The notes: generated by a model not told the origin, from the sequence alone. Shown: positions 9,363 to 18,681, counted from the first letter of the stretch. The stretch is 64,000 bases of DNA from Solirubrobacter ginsenosidimutans (GCF_027587205.1 NZ_JAPDOD010000006.1:124001-188000), one strand, 5' to 3'. Program-made: numbers and translations.

Positions 9363-12092
9363 TCATAGCAGTGTCCCTTGGCGATCGGCGAGTTCCCGCC
9401 GGCTGAGTGCCTCCATGACGTTTCTAGTCGCGGTGCTGGCGGCAGCGCCCACGCCGGCCTTCGCTCGGAGGACGCGCGTGAAGGCGATGGAGTCGGCGTC
9501 CCCGTGTGGCAGGCGGTCGGCGAGGAACTTCACAGCGGCCCACAAGAACGGGTCATCGGCAGAGCGGCCGGACGCTGCGAGGCATTCCCCCATCGCGTCC
9601 AATCCGTCTTCGGACGCGGCCGCGAGCGCGAGCACGACGTCGATGACGGGCGAGTCGGCAGTGAGCTTGGTCTCGAAGTCGCTCGATCGGGTAAATGCCA
9701 CCCCTTTGGCGGCGTCGGGCACCAGAGGCCGGACGTCGTCGAGCTCCATCGACGCAGCGAGTGCTTGCCACCGCAGTTCAGACTTCGGCTGCACGTCGCG
9801 GCTGTACAGACGCACCCACCACAGGGCGAATCGGGTCGGTGCGTCGAAGCTCTCCAGAGCGACGCTATCAACGTCGACGGCCATCGCTCTCTGAACTGAC
9901 GCGCGTGCGAGTGGGAGGAAGGTGTAGATGTCGACGTGCTCACCGCGAGCATCTAGGACCTCGCGGTAACGCCCGACAACCTCCATAGCAGGGCCCGCGG
10001 CAGCCATGAGCATGTCGGTTGGGGCGAGTCCCCACCGCTCCCAGTCTGGGTAGCGACGCTTAATCTCGGCTTCGATCTCGGCTTCGACGGTGCCTTTACG
10101 GCCGTCGGGGCGATTCGGAGGCGCTGGGCGGCAGGCCATGGTGAGGGTCGTCTCGATGTGGGCGTTCCCGTGTGAGCCGCCGGCTTCGGTGCGAGCCGGC
10201 CAGGAACCCGTCATCACGAGGTCCGCAGCACTGATGGCATCGAGCAGCCGTTGCCACACCTCGGGCTGACCATGCCCGAACACGATGGTTACCAAGCCGT
10301 CCTTGGGAACGACGCGACGCATCTCTTTGAATGCCGCCTGGATGTTCTTGTCGTAGTGCTCCCGAGTGCGGTGATCCTTGACTGTGAGTTTGCCAGTGCC
10401 CTCCTGCCTCTTAACGATGATCTCAAGGTCCTTGTCCTGCGCGCCGTACGGGTCGGAGGTCATCGTCAATTCGGGCCAGAGCGAGTGCAGACAGCGCTTG
10501 AGCCACGAGTAGAACAGGTCGGAGGCGTCGGAGTAGGCGATCATTGCGTCATAAGGCGGGTCCGTCACGACGACCGTTACCGCGCCATCTCGCATAGCGA
10601 TGTTGGTCGCCGAGCCCCGCTCGATTTGCGCTGGGCGACCACGTTCGTCGGCGAGTAGGTTGCGCAAAACAGCCATTACGTTTGCCGAGATTGACGACCA
10701 AGTCCCGGGACCTTCACCAAGGCCGGCCTCGAAGGAGTCGTGCGAGAACGTGATCGAACCTTCATTAACGAACAGGTCGCCTACGCGTGAACCTCCGCTC
10801 GTTTGGAAGCGTGCGCCGCGGGTCGAGCGCCGCAGCTTTTTCACCATAACGGCGGCGGCATACCCGGAGAGCGCTCGCGCATAGTCGCGCGACACACCCG
10901 CGTGAGTCAGCTCCTGCCCAATCTTATTGATCGTCTGGGCAAGCCGTACGTAGTACAGAGTCTGCCGATCGACCATAAAGTCACCGAAGGTTCTCGCCCC
11001 GTAGATCGAGGGTCCGAGGATGTTGTTGTTTCCCGGTCGTATCTCCTCGGCAGGGATCGCAGGCAGGAATGGCGTAAAAGGCGGCTCGGTCCGAAGGGCC
11101 GCAGAGGCGTCCGCCACTGCGTCGATATCGGCCGGCGACGGCTCCCTGAATGACTTGCTGCCAGCCGCATCAATGTCGGCCACGAGCAGTAGAACGTCGG
11201 TGCAGTCCCCGTCGTTTACGAGTCGACGGTGAGACTCGAGCGAGTGGACGTGTTGGCAGTGTACGCACACGGCCGATTTGCCTTTCGCCTTTTTCCCGGT
11301 AGGCAAGATGGCGTTGCGCAGGGTGGGCTGATGAAGAGGCGGACCGTCGTGCACGACGGTACGGACGCTGCCATCTGACTGGCCGCTGACGTAATAGGAC
11401 TGGGCGCTGTGCTTTCCGCGGGCGCGGATCAATTCGTAAGACCCGACAAGCGGAAAGATCCGCGAGCATTCCTGGCACGGGATGCCGACAGCCCACAGGT
11501 AGCCCCATGGGTATTCACCGGCGTCATTGCGTGGGTAGACGCTGCCCAGGGACTCGTCGAGTCGACGCGCGATCTCGTCGATCATCGCCTTGGTGTCTGC
11601 GAGAAGGCGATCCGACGAAGATCGGAGCAACGGTCCTTCCTTCGCGAAGGGCAGCCCAGGCTCGCCGGTCCAGTCGCGGAAGGGGAAATCGGTCAGTAGG
11701 TGGCTCGCCAGAACGGCGACTGGGCTGTAGTCAATCCCGTACGCCGTGATTCCCAGGCGCGACGATTCCAGAGGAATCATGCCCCGGCCGCTGAATGGGT
11801 CGAGAGTGCTGGCACCTTGCGGGTTGGCGGCCGCGATGCTGTCTCGTAGCTCCTTCCAGGCTGCGTAGCGACCGGTCATCGCTTCCTGTACGAGCGTCTG
11901 GAGCCGTTCTTGTTCGGCTTCGTCATCTGGCCACGGAAGAAGGCTGCATAGGACTGCGGCCTTCGCTTGTGCGCTTGGGCGCGCGGCGAACCAGGTGAAG
12001 AGATTGCGTTCCTGATTACCGGAGCCCCACCCAGCACCGGCACTTTCGCTGACTTCGGCGCAAGGGAACCAGCGCTCGATCATCCGAATCAT
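9363..12092 (-). CDS. DUF1156 DNA methylase
   Basis: A 909-residue putative DNA adenine or cytosine-N4 methyltransferase. The N-terminus carries a DUF1156-like segment, then the SAM-binding motif STLDPFSGRG near residues 95-104 and the catalytic motif TDPPY near residue 510. Between them are paired cysteines (CQEC, then CVHCQHVH) that could bind zinc. Insertions between motifs make it far longer than a simple methylase, as is normal for this family. It overlaps the upstream helicase by 4 bases (ATGA) and is followed by the DUF499 ATPase. It probably marks self DNA for the system; strand and site specificity are unknown. Confidence 0.85.
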   Translation of the reverse strand: MIRMIERWFPCAEVSESAGAGWGSGNQERNLFTWFAARPSAQAKAAVLCSLLPWPDDEAEQERLQTLVQEAMTGRYAAWKELRDSIAAANPQGASTLDPFSGRGMIPLESSRLGITAYGIDYSPVAVLASHLLTDFPFRDWTGEPGLPFAKEGPLLRSSSDRLLADTKAMIDEIARRLDESLGSVYPRNDAGEYPWGYLWAVGIPCQECSRIFPLVGSYELIRARGKHSAQSYYVSGQSDGSVRTVVHDGPPLHQPTLRNAILPTGKKAKGKSAVCVHCQHVHSLESHRRLVNDGDCTDVLLLVADIDAAGSKSFREPSPADIDAVADASAALRTEPPFTPFLPAIPAEEIRPGNNNILGPSIYGARTFGDFMVDRQTLYYVRLAQTINKIGQELTHAGVSRDYARALSGYAAAVMVKKLRRSTRGARFQTSGGSRVGDLFVNEGSITFSHDSFEAGLGEGPGTWSSISANVMAVLRNLLADERGRPAQIERGSATNIAMRDGAVTVVVTDPPYDAMIAYSDASDLFYSWLKRCLHSLWPELTMTSDPYGAQDKDLEIIVKRQEGTGKLTVKDHRTREHYDKNIQAAFKEMRRVVPKDGLVTIVFGHGQPEVWQRLLDAISAADLVMTGSWPARTEAGGSHGNAHIETTLTMACRPAPPNRPDGRKGTVEAEIEAEIKRRYPDWERWGLAPTDMLMAAAGPAMEVVGRYREVLDARGEHVDIYTFLPLARASVQRAMAVDVDSVALESFDAPTRFALWWVRLYSRDVQPKSELRWQALAASMELDDVRPLVPDAAKGVAFTRSSDFETKLTADSPVIDVVLALAAASEDGLDAMGECLAASGRSADDPFLWAAVKFLADRLPHGDADSIAFTRVLRAKAGVGAAASTATRNVMEALSRRELADRQGTLL

Positions 12093-15000
12093 TGATTGCT
12101 CCCTGGCGCGTTCTTGAGGCTGCTGCCCGGGACGCGAAAGATGGCGTCACCGACCATATCCGACGAAAACAAGGTGGCAGGGTCCGCGTACGTCCCGAAG
12201 AGGCGGCCTCTGCCGTTAGAGCACTGGTCGACGACGTAGAGCCAGTAGCTCGCGCGGTGCTGTGTGGCAATAAGGACCTCGTTGCCAGTCATGCGGATGC
12301 CCTGGCTCGCCGCATCGCCAGCCACGCCCTTCACTTCGACCTGACGAATCTGCGAGTGGCGACGTGCTTCGAGGTCGTAGCCGCGGCCTTCGGTGTGGAC
12401 GTCCTCCACTGACCAACCGTCAGCTTCTAGGTACTTCTGAACGTGGCCCATCGCCACCCACTCGGATTGGGCGTCCCCGACGAGCTCGGGTGCGCCGGCA
12501 GGGATCACGCGCAGGCGGCCGACGAGCCTGGGCGTCGTGAGCTCCACCTGCACCAGTTGCTCAAGCTGTGAGAGCCGACGTTCAGTCTGCTGCTGGAGTG
12601 TGCGTCGGGTCGCTATGCGCTCGGCGCGGTCGTCAATGGCGTTCGCCAGCTCGTGCGGCAGATTAGTCAGGTCCTTGCGAGCTTGAGCGAACCACTCGCC
12701 TCTGATCCGGCGGTGCTCCGAGACGGTGGTGGCCGCCACGGCAGCGGCCTGCGCTTCTGCGGCCTGTTGGCGGGCGGGGTGCGCCGCTGTGCCGACGACA
12801 TCACCCGGAACGAGGTTTGCGAGTGTTTCCCAGCGCACTGCGCGCGCGGTACCCCCATCGTCGACCTTGATGAGTGCGGCCCAGACGCTCGCGCGCTTGC
12901 CGTCGGACTCGGTCATTTTCGACTCGAACGCATAGAGGTCGTAAGCAGTCAGGCTCGTGGGATCGTGGACGGCGCCGGACCTGAAGACGCTCTCGGCGAG
13001 CTCGTCGTCGGCAATTGCGATGATGTCAGTGAAGGCGGGCTCGCCGGGACCAAGCGTAACGAGGCCGTCGAGCGCTATCGTCGTCGCTTCGAGTACGGCG
13101 TGGCCGCTTGTAGCAACGTGCGCGCTCGTTGACCCGCCAAGGCTAGCGGGCAATCCGGCCGCCCGAGTGAGGCGTCGGAAGCCGTCGCCAGCCGCGGTTT
13201 TGCGTACACCAAGCACCTCGGAGGCGTCGAGACGGTCGAGGTATGCCTCGACGATTGCCGGGTTGATCCGCGCGAACAGGTCACGCTGCAGCAACGTGAG
13301 TGCTGCGACAGCGTCTACCTGACTAGCGAGACGTCGTTCAGTGTTCGCGACCTGGCGCGCGATGCGCTCGAGGTCGCGGGACTTCACTTGGTCCGCGGCG
13401 TGCTTAGCGGCTGCTTTCTTGACCTCGTCGTTGCCGAACGCATCGGTTAGCCATCGCTCGTAGTCGACCCCGTGCACCTCGGCGACCGCGGAGAGACTGT
13501 CAAACATCTGCCCGCCGAGCTCGTTCGCCGCCGTGACAAAGTTGTTGAGCAGTACGAGTAGTACGGCTCCCTCGCGCGTGTCGGAGGCCACGAGGTTGTA
13601 AAGGAAGACCGGGCGCGTCTGCCCAACTCGGTGGATGCGCCCCATGCGCTGTTCAAGGCGAACGAGCGACCAGGGGATGTCGTAGTTCACGAGGACGTGG
13701 GCGGCCTGCAGATCAATGCCTTCGTTGCCAGCGTCGGTGGTGACGATCACCTGGAAGTCGCCGCGCATGAACGCGAGTCGGACCTCGTCACGCTCGGGGT
13801 TGGTTTGTCGGCCCGAGTACACCCGAGTGCTGAATCCTTCCGCACGGAGGCGGGCTGCTATCCAGTTTGCGGAGTCCGTGTACTCGGTGAAAATGACTGC
13901 TTGGTCGCCGTTGCCTGGGAGGACTCGGTTCGCGCCCAGGCAGTCGTCCATCAGTCGCTTCCACTTTGACGGCCGCCACGTTTCCTCGTTGATCGTCGCA
14001 GTGATCTCGTCAATCAGCTTCTTCGCTGCCGACCGTTCAGCACGGGACGCCGTTGAGCCCGCATAGACGACCTTTGCCTCGTCGGTCTCGCTCTCGTCGC
14101 CCGCGAACTCCTTGTCGGCGTCCAGCGCGGCTTCGGCTTCGCTCTTTTGGCCCATGTGGTCGTGGCGGCGTTGCAGTGTCTCGGCGAGAGCCTGGAGGGT
14201 AGATGCGGCGCGCTTGCCGTAGACCATGCGAGCAAGCGGCTGGGCGACCGGCGGAAAGAACTGATCGACCATGTCGAGGGCGGCCTGGTAGTACCCAGCC
14301 TCAACGATTGAGAGCGGAACTCCGAAGTTCTCAGCGGTGCGCTCCTTGAACAGACGCGTCTTGCCGTCGTAGTCGAACAAGTCCTCCTTCATCCGGCGCA
14401 GGAAGTGGATCGGTCCCGGACGGAGAGGCGATAGAGCGACGCTCGGGTCGTCGCCGGGGTCTGGGAAGATTTCCGGATCAGTCAAGTGCAGCAGGTGACG
14501 GAAGAGCCACTCCTTCCCACGGTGCGGTGTAGCCGTCATCAGCAACGCGCGGGGTGTGTTCTTGGCCAGAAGCCTGCCAACCTGGTTGAAGGTCGCCGCG
14601 GTCGGCGTCAGGCGATGTGCCTCGTCGAAGATCACGAGATCCCAGCCCGCGAGATCGGGACGGATGGCCTCTTGAACTGCCGGATTCATCGCGGCGAGCT
14701 CGAGCGAGACGACCCACAGGGGATGGGCGCCCATTGCGTCCTCGCGTACCGTGCTACCCGTCAGGTGGCGGAGGCCGCCGCCAAAGAAGCGTTTGAAGTC
14801 GGCTACCCATTTGGATGCGAGATTCGCGGGACAGACGACAATCGCACGCTGTACAAGGCCCAGGCGTTGCATTTCCCGCAGGTACAAGCCGGCCATGATC
14901 GTCTTGCCCGTCCCGGGCTCGTCGGCCAGCAGGAACCGAAGGAGCGGTTGAGGCAGCATGGCTCCATAGACCGCCGTGGCCTGATGAGCGTACGGGCGCA

Positions 15001-15436
15001 GCTGTGTGGAGGCAATCGCACTGGTTTCGGCGTTCGTGGCGGCCGCCGCCATCCAGCGTGTCCACATGCCGGCGAGCACGCGCGCCGAGTCGCCGGACCC
15101 GTCCGAAGCGACGCTCCGCACGCTCGCCGGCTGGCCCGGCCCGACCGCGACCTCGTACATGGCGCCTTCGTCATCGATGAGGATCAGCGCACTAACCGCA
15201 GGATCGGCGGTGGGGGCCACCAGCCGGATCGTGGCGAAGTCGGGGATGCCCGGGGCCTCGACGCGCACACGCTGTCCCTGCTCGAAGTGTTCGCCGCCCC
15301 CGGTCACGTTCGGCCCAACGTATCGGCTTCGGTCCAGGTGGCCGCGTGGGAGCTGCTCAATCACACCTCCACAGTCGCTTGACGTGTTCGTGGCCTGACA
15401 GGCCCAAGCGACGGAAGTCGACCACCCACCCTCCAC
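12089..15436 (-). CDS. SNF2-type helicase with C-terminal DUF3883/nuclease-like domain
   Basis: A protein of up to 1115 residues. Walker A DEPGTGKT lies near residues 172-179, DEAH near 271-274, TATPHRG follows, and the helicase C-terminal lobe ends in EQRMGRIHRVGQ, the SNF2/RapA-type motif VI. The last 150 residues contain a DUF3883-like domain with DLEA...VEVKG, a possible PD-(D/E)XK core. The longest frame begins with GTG at 15436; another GTG at 15364 would drop 24 poorly conserved-looking residues and may be the true start. As first gene of the run with the methylase and DUF499 ATPase, it is probably the DNA-translocating component. Confidence 0.85.
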   Translation of the reverse strand: MEGGWSTSVAWACQATNTSSDCGGVIEQLPRGHLDRSRYVGPNVTGGGEHFEQGQRVRVEAPGIPDFATIRLVAPTADPAVSALILIDDEGAMYEVAVGPGQPASVRSVASDGSGDSARVLAGMWTRWMAAAATNAETSAIASTQLRPYAHQATAVYGAMLPQPLLRFLLADEPGTGKTIMAGLYLREMQRLGLVQRAIVVCPANLASKWVADFKRFFGGGLRHLTGSTVREDAMGAHPLWVVSLELAAMNPAVQEAIRPDLAGWDLVIFDEAHRLTPTAATFNQVGRLLAKNTPRALLMTATPHRGKEWLFRHLLHLTDPEIFPDPGDDPSVALSPLRPGPIHFLRRMKEDLFDYDGKTRLFKERTAENFGVPLSIVEAGYYQAALDMVDQFFPPVAQPLARMVYGKRAASTLQALAETLQRRHDHMGQKSEAEAALDADKEFAGDESETDEAKVVYAGSTASRAERSAAKKLIDEITATINEETWRPSKWKRLMDDCLGANRVLPGNGDQAVIFTEYTDSANWIAARLRAEGFSTRVYSGRQTNPERDEVRLAFMRGDFQVIVTTDAGNEGIDLQAAHVLVNYDIPWSLVRLEQRMGRIHRVGQTRPVFLYNLVASDTREGAVLLVLLNNFVTAANELGGQMFDSLSAVAEVHGVDYERWLTDAFGNDEVKKAAAKHAADQVKSRDLERIARQVANTERRLASQVDAVAALTLLQRDLFARINPAIVEAYLDRLDASEVLGVRKTAAGDGFRRLTRAAGLPASLGGSTSAHVATSGHAVLEATTIALDGLVTLGPGEPAFTDIIAIADDELAESVFRSGAVHDPTSLTAYDLYAFESKMTESDGKRASVWAALIKVDDGGTARAVRWETLANLVPGDVVGTAAHPARQQAAEAQAAAVAATTVSEHRRIRGEWFAQARKDLTNLPHELANAIDDRAERIATRRTLQQQTERRLSQLEQLVQVELTTPRLVGRLRVIPAGAPELVGDAQSEWVAMGHVQKYLEADGWSVEDVHTEGRGYDLEARRHSQIRQVEVKGVAGDAASQGIRMTGNEVLIATQHRASYWLYVVDQCSNGRGRLFGTYADPATLFSSDMVGDAIFRVPGSSLKNAPGSNQ

Positions 15437-15687
15437 GCTTCCCCGGTCGCCGGCGGCTCCTATCTACGGTTTCTGGCGAAGTACGGCTTTGGGAGCCGAC
15501 ATGCTCCGCCGAAATGGCCCGCTCTAGGACTCTACGCCCATTGCCGCTGCCGCTGACGGCTATGGGTTGGACCGCGCTCGGCGGCAGCACGATCTCTCAG
15601 ACGGCGACGATTACACGGTGCGGCCGCCTCGCGCGGTCGGGTTTGAGATCGTGAAACGTGGGCGGCCAGCGAGTCGGCGCCGGCATC
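15437..15687. other. Gap between the helicase gene and ispF
   Basis: About 250 bases with no recognisable gene or RNA. It must hold the promoter of the three-gene defence operon, which reads leftward, and the 3' end region of ispF. No strong promoter or terminator stood out. Confidence 0.4.
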
Positions 15688-16194
15688 TCAGCCGTCGGGT
15701 TCGGAATCGGTCTCGATGCGGAGTTGCACGAGCACGTTTGCCGAGATTGCCTCTCCTCGACCCTCTGGTCCAAAGCCGTCATTCGTCTTTCCCTTGACGT
15801 TGACGCGGTCGACGTCGCAGTCGATGCCTGTTGCGATGTTCGCGCGCATCTCGGCGGCGACTGGGGCGATCCGCGGTGCGGCACAGAAGACCGTGCAGTC
15901 GATGTTGATGACTTCCGCTCGCACTCTGGCCATCACGGGCCGGAAGCGCTCCAGAAACTCGATGCTGCGGACGTCCTGATCTGCAGGATCGTCCTCGGGG
16001 AAGTGGTCTCCGAGCGACCCGACGGCCAGCGCGCCGGCGAGGGCATCAATGATCGCGTGAGCGACGACATCACCGTCCGAGTGGGTGTTGAAGCCGTTTG
16101 GGAAGTCCGGGAAGGCGACGCCGCCCAGCACCGTAGGGCAGCCTGGGTGTAGGCGATGGATGTCGTAGCCCCAGCCGATTCGGACTTCGGGCAA
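15688..16194 (-). CDS. ispF: 2-C-methyl-D-erythritol 2,4-cyclodiphosphate synthase
   Basis: A 168-residue IspF of normal length. It converts the CDP-diphosphate intermediate of the MEP isoprenoid pathway to the cyclic diphosphate and works as a trimer with Zn2+. Metal-binding residues are visible in GYDIH near residue 10 and the SDGDVVAHAI segment near 40. The family C-terminal signature KTNDGFGPEGRGEAI is intact. The gene stands alone: no ispD or other MEP gene is near, while neighbours are a defence operon and an integrative element. It may be the only copy at an insertion border, or a mobile extra copy. Confidence 0.93.
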   Translation of the reverse strand: MPEVRIGWGYDIHRLHPGCPTVLGGVAFPDFPNGFNTHSDGDVVAHAIIDALAGALAVGSLGDHFPEDDPADQDVRSIEFLERFRPVMARVRAEVINIDCTVFCAAPRIAPVAAEMRANIATGIDCDVDRVNVKGKTNDGFGPEGRGEAISANVLVQLRIETDSEPDG

Positions 16195-16295
16195 CGCGTC
16201 AGCGGAGAATCGCGGTCCGGGGCAGAGTTAGATCAGCGTATCGGGCTTTCACTGCCCGGTCGCGCGAGATCCGGAGGTTGCGATAGCTTGGATGT

Positions 16296-16312
16296 GGACG
16301 TTCCAAACGTCC
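16296..16312. promoter_or_regulatory. Inverted repeat GGACGTT-N3-AACGTCC
   Basis: A perfect 7+3+7 dyad lies 33 bases before the ATG of the XRE regulator and overlaps the expected promoter zone. Autoregulation by that XRE protein is the simplest reading (inference). The half-site GGACGTT recurs at 18208-18214, before the transfer operon. Confidence 0.5.
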
Positions 16313-16345
16313 CTCCTGCCGCGAGAGCAACCAAGGGTGCGCGCA

Positions 16346-17110
16346 ATGGCGAACGAAAGACTTCGGCGAGCGATTCAGCAGGCCGGGCTGCGCTTGGAGG
16401 ACGTCGCAGAGCACGTCGAGATCGACGTCAAAACCGTCGAGCGGTGGATCACGAAAGGCCGGCTGCCGCACGCGCGTAACCGTGTGCGTGCCGCGCGGTT
16501 GTTGCACATCGACGAGCTCGATCTGTGGCCCGAAGTTGCCGAGAGCAGAGGCGGCCGTGGCGCGAGTGACGGCGAGCTCGTGCGTCTGTATCCGCACCGC
16601 GGCGCTGTGCCCCGTGACTGCTGGTACGAGCTGCTCGAGGCGACGCGCGAGCAATTCGACGTCCTGGTCCACGCCGGGCTGTTCCTGCCCGACGGCCGGT
16701 CCGACCTCGCCGCGCTGGTGCGACGCAAGGCCGAGGATGGCGTCAATGTGCGCCTCGTCTACGGCGATCCCGACTGCGACCCGGTTGCGGTACGCGGGGC
16801 TGAGGAAGGCATCGGGGATGGGCTCGCAGCGCGGATCCGGCTGGCACTCGTCTACATGCGCGAGGCGTTCGACGAGCCGAACGTCTCCGTCCGGCTGCAC
16901 GCGACCACGCTCTACAACTCTATCTACCGCTATGACGACGAGCTGTTGATCAACACTCACGCGTACGGCGTGCCGGCGGGCCAATCACCGGTTCTGCATC
17001 TACGGCGCTTCCCGGGAGGGCGCTTGTTCGATCACTATGCGGCGAGCTTCGAGCGCGTGTGGGAATCGTCGCGGCCGCTCGTCGAGGCGCCGGCGGAGCT
17101 GGTGGCGTAG
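16346..17110 (+). CDS. XRE-type regulator with DUF5919-like C-terminal domain
   Basis: A 254-residue protein. Residues 1-60 form an XRE-type helix-turn-helix (LEDVAEHVEIDVKTVERWI). The remaining part resembles the phospholipase-D-like DUF5919 domain of actinobacterial regulators. ATG at 16346 was preferred over an upstream ATG at 16292 because the family begins MANERLR. A Nudix gene follows two bases after the stop, a pair often seen in actinobacterial integrative elements. It probably controls element functions; a dyad 33 bases upstream is a candidate operator. Confidence 0.8.
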   Translation: MANERLRRAIQQAGLRLEDVAEHVEIDVKTVERWITKGRLPHARNRVRAARLLHIDELDLWPEVAESRGGRGASDGELVRLYPHRGAVPRDCWYELLEATREQFDVLVHAGLFLPDGRSDLAALVRRKAEDGVNVRLVYGDPDCDPVAVRGAEEGIGDGLAARIRLALVYMREAFDEPNVSVRLHATTLYNSIYRYDDELLINTHAYGVPAGQSPVLHLRRFPGGRLFDHYAASFERVWESSRPLVEAPAELVA

Positions 17111-17112
17111 TC

Positions 17113-17589
17113 GTGGGTCGGCGGATCGACTTCCTCGACGACCCGGAAGCGCCGGCTGCCAATAGCCTCGTCCTCTCGGTGAATGTCGCAGTCGCCGACG
17201 ACGGCGGCCGGCTACTGCTGATCCGTCGCTCCGACAACGACAACTGGGCGCTGCCAGGTGGGGCGATGGACCCTGGCGAGAGCATCTCGGACGCCGCGGT
17301 CCGCGAGACGAAGGAAGAGACGGGCGTCGACTGCGAGATCACCGGGATCGTCGGGATCTACACGAACCCGGCGCACGTGATCCTCTACACGAGCGACGGC
17401 GAGGTGCGCCAGGAGTGCTCGGTGGTGTTCACGGCTAAAGCAGTCAGTGGTGAACCGACCCCGAGCAGCGAGTCGACCGAAGTGCGTTGGGTTTCCATGG
17501 CCGAGCTCGACGGCTTCACGATGCACCCGTCGATGCGCCAGCGAGTCGGGCACTATCTCGACGGGCGCGATCGTCCGTACATTGGGTAA
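17113..17589 (+). CDS. Nudix hydrolase, possibly Pif-like
   Basis: A 158-residue protein from a GTG two bases after the XRE stop. The Nudix box is complete: GGAMDPGESISDAAVRETKEE, split here as GGAMDPGES and RETKEETG with correct spacing. The substrate is unknown. In the Streptomyces element pSAM2 the transfer-immunity protein Pif is a Nudix protein, so a role in limiting redundant conjugation is possible (inference from family and context). Confidence 0.85.
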   Translation: MGRRIDFLDDPEAPAANSLVLSVNVAVADDGGRLLLIRRSDNDNWALPGGAMDPGESISDAAVRETKEETGVDCEITGIVGIYTNPAHVILYTSDGEVRQECSVVFTAKAVSGEPTPSSESTEVRWVSMAELDGFTMHPSMRQRVGHYLDGRDRPYIG

Positions 17590-17640
17590 TTGGGCGCGCC
17601 CGGGCGGCGGGCCGCTTATGGGCGTGCGTAGAGTGGCTGT

Positions 17641-18192
17641 ATGGACCTCGTTGCTTGGTCGCGAGTCGAAGCTGAGGCACGGCTGTCGCCGCTGGGCAGC
17701 CGCTGGGCGCACACGCTCGGCGTGGTCCATCGCGCGAAAGGGCTCGCGGGGACCGCACCGGCGGCTGATCGCGAGACGCTGATTGCGGCCGCATACGTGC
17801 ACGACGTCGGCTACGCGCCGGAGCTCGAGGACACCGGCTTTCACCCGCTCGACGGTGCGCGATGGCTTCGCAGCTGCGGCCACGAGCGCCTTGCGCGCTT
17901 GGTGGCGCATCACAGCGGCGCGCGCTTCGAGGCGGAAGCCCGCGGCCTGGTCGACGAGCTCGACATGTTTCCCGAGGAGCGCTCGGTGGTCGCGGACTTG
18001 CTCACCTACTGCGACCTGACAACCGATCCGGACGGACACCAGGTGACGCTCTCCGCCCGGCTGGCCGGCATCGACAGTCGTTACGCTCGCGACAGCGACG
18101 TCTCGCGCGGCATGCGCACGGCTGCAGGTCGGCTTGCCGCGCTCGTGCGCCGAGCTGAGCGGGAAATCGCTCGCTCGGGCACCTCGATCTAG
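17641..18192 (+). CDS. HD-domain phosphohydrolase
   Basis: A 183-residue protein with the HD metal-binding pattern: His in WAHTLGV near residue 24, HDVGY near 54-58, paired histidines in VAHHSG near 88-93, and a later Asp in YCDLTTD. HD proteins cleave phosphate esters such as nucleotides or signalling nucleotides; the substrate cannot be told. HD genes are common passengers of actinobacterial integrative elements. It ends 132 bases before the transfer operon. Confidence 0.8.
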   Translation: MDLVAWSRVEAEARLSPLGSRWAHTLGVVHRAKGLAGTAPAADRETLIAAAYVHDVGYAPELEDTGFHPLDGARWLRSCGHERLARLVAHHSGARFEAEARGLVDELDMFPEERSVVADLLTYCDLTTDPDGHQVTLSARLAGIDSRYARDSDVSRGMRTAAGRLAALVRRAEREIARSGTSI

Positions 18193-18205
18193 GCGATAGC
18201 GAATC

Positions 18206-18277
18206 GGGGACGTTTGGCCCCGCAGAGACGTCTGCGAAAGGTCCCGGCAGGCGGTAGAGACGTCTCGTCGGTTGACG
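18206..18277. promoter_or_regulatory. Operator cluster upstream of the transfer operon
   Basis: Three related sites precede the SCO3933-family gene. GGACGTT lies at 18208-18214, AGAGACGTCT at 18224-18233 (inside CGCAGA-N4-TCTGCG), and AGAGACGTCT again at 18256-18265, where GAGACGTCTC is a perfect 10-bp palindrome. The two AGAGACGTCT copies are 32 bases apart, about three helical turns. A TTGACG hexamer at 18272-18277 could be a -35 element. Repression of transfer and replication genes is the likely purpose (inference). Confidence 0.55.
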
Positions 18278-18324
18278 CACCCTTGGTCGCGTTCAGCGAT
18301 CCAGGGCCTAGGAGGTCACTCGCA

Positions 18325-18672
18325 ATGCGCCTTCCGATCGATACGTCTGGGTTGACGTTTATGGCTGCGACCGACGCGCGGCCCGTGACGGACTTCGACA
18401 CCCGTCAGCACAAGTCCGATGAGAACGGCGAGCTGCTGTTTAACCTGCAGGTCGTACTCCTCGACGCCGACGGCGCCCAGGTGATCACGGTCAAGCTCGC
18501 CGGCGATCCCAAGGTCGGCCAGGGAGCACTGCTCGAGGTCGAGGGCCTCGTGGCGATGCCGTGGTCGATGAACGACCGCTCGGGCGTCGCGTTCCGGGCG
18601 AGCCGTGTCAAGTCGATCGGCGTCGCCGGCGGCTCGGCGAACGGCCGCTCGGCGGAGAAGGCCGCGGCGTAG
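18325..18672 (+). CDS. SCO3933-family regulatory protein
   Basis: A 115-residue protein preceded by a strong AGGAGG site with normal spacing. The pattern MRLPIDTSGLTF, then DFDTRQHKSDENGE and PWSMNDRSGVAFRA, matches the SCO3933 family that sits directly upstream of FtsK/Tra genes in actinobacterial integrative elements. Predicted structure is mostly beta strands. The molecular role in the family is poorly defined. It is the first gene of a tightly packed run through to the integrase. Confidence 0.8.
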   Translation: MRLPIDTSGLTFMAATDARPVTDFDTRQHKSDENGELLFNLQVVLLDADGAQVITVKLAGDPKVGQGALLEVEGLVAMPWSMNDRSGVAFRASRVKSIGVAGGSANGRSAEKAAA

Positions 18673-18681
18673 GCGTCTGCC

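Noticed and set aside
12901..12930. GACTCGAACGCA as a left attachment site matching the tRNA T-arm
   Set aside because: Only about nine bases match and it lies inside the helicase coding sequence; a real att copy should be longer.
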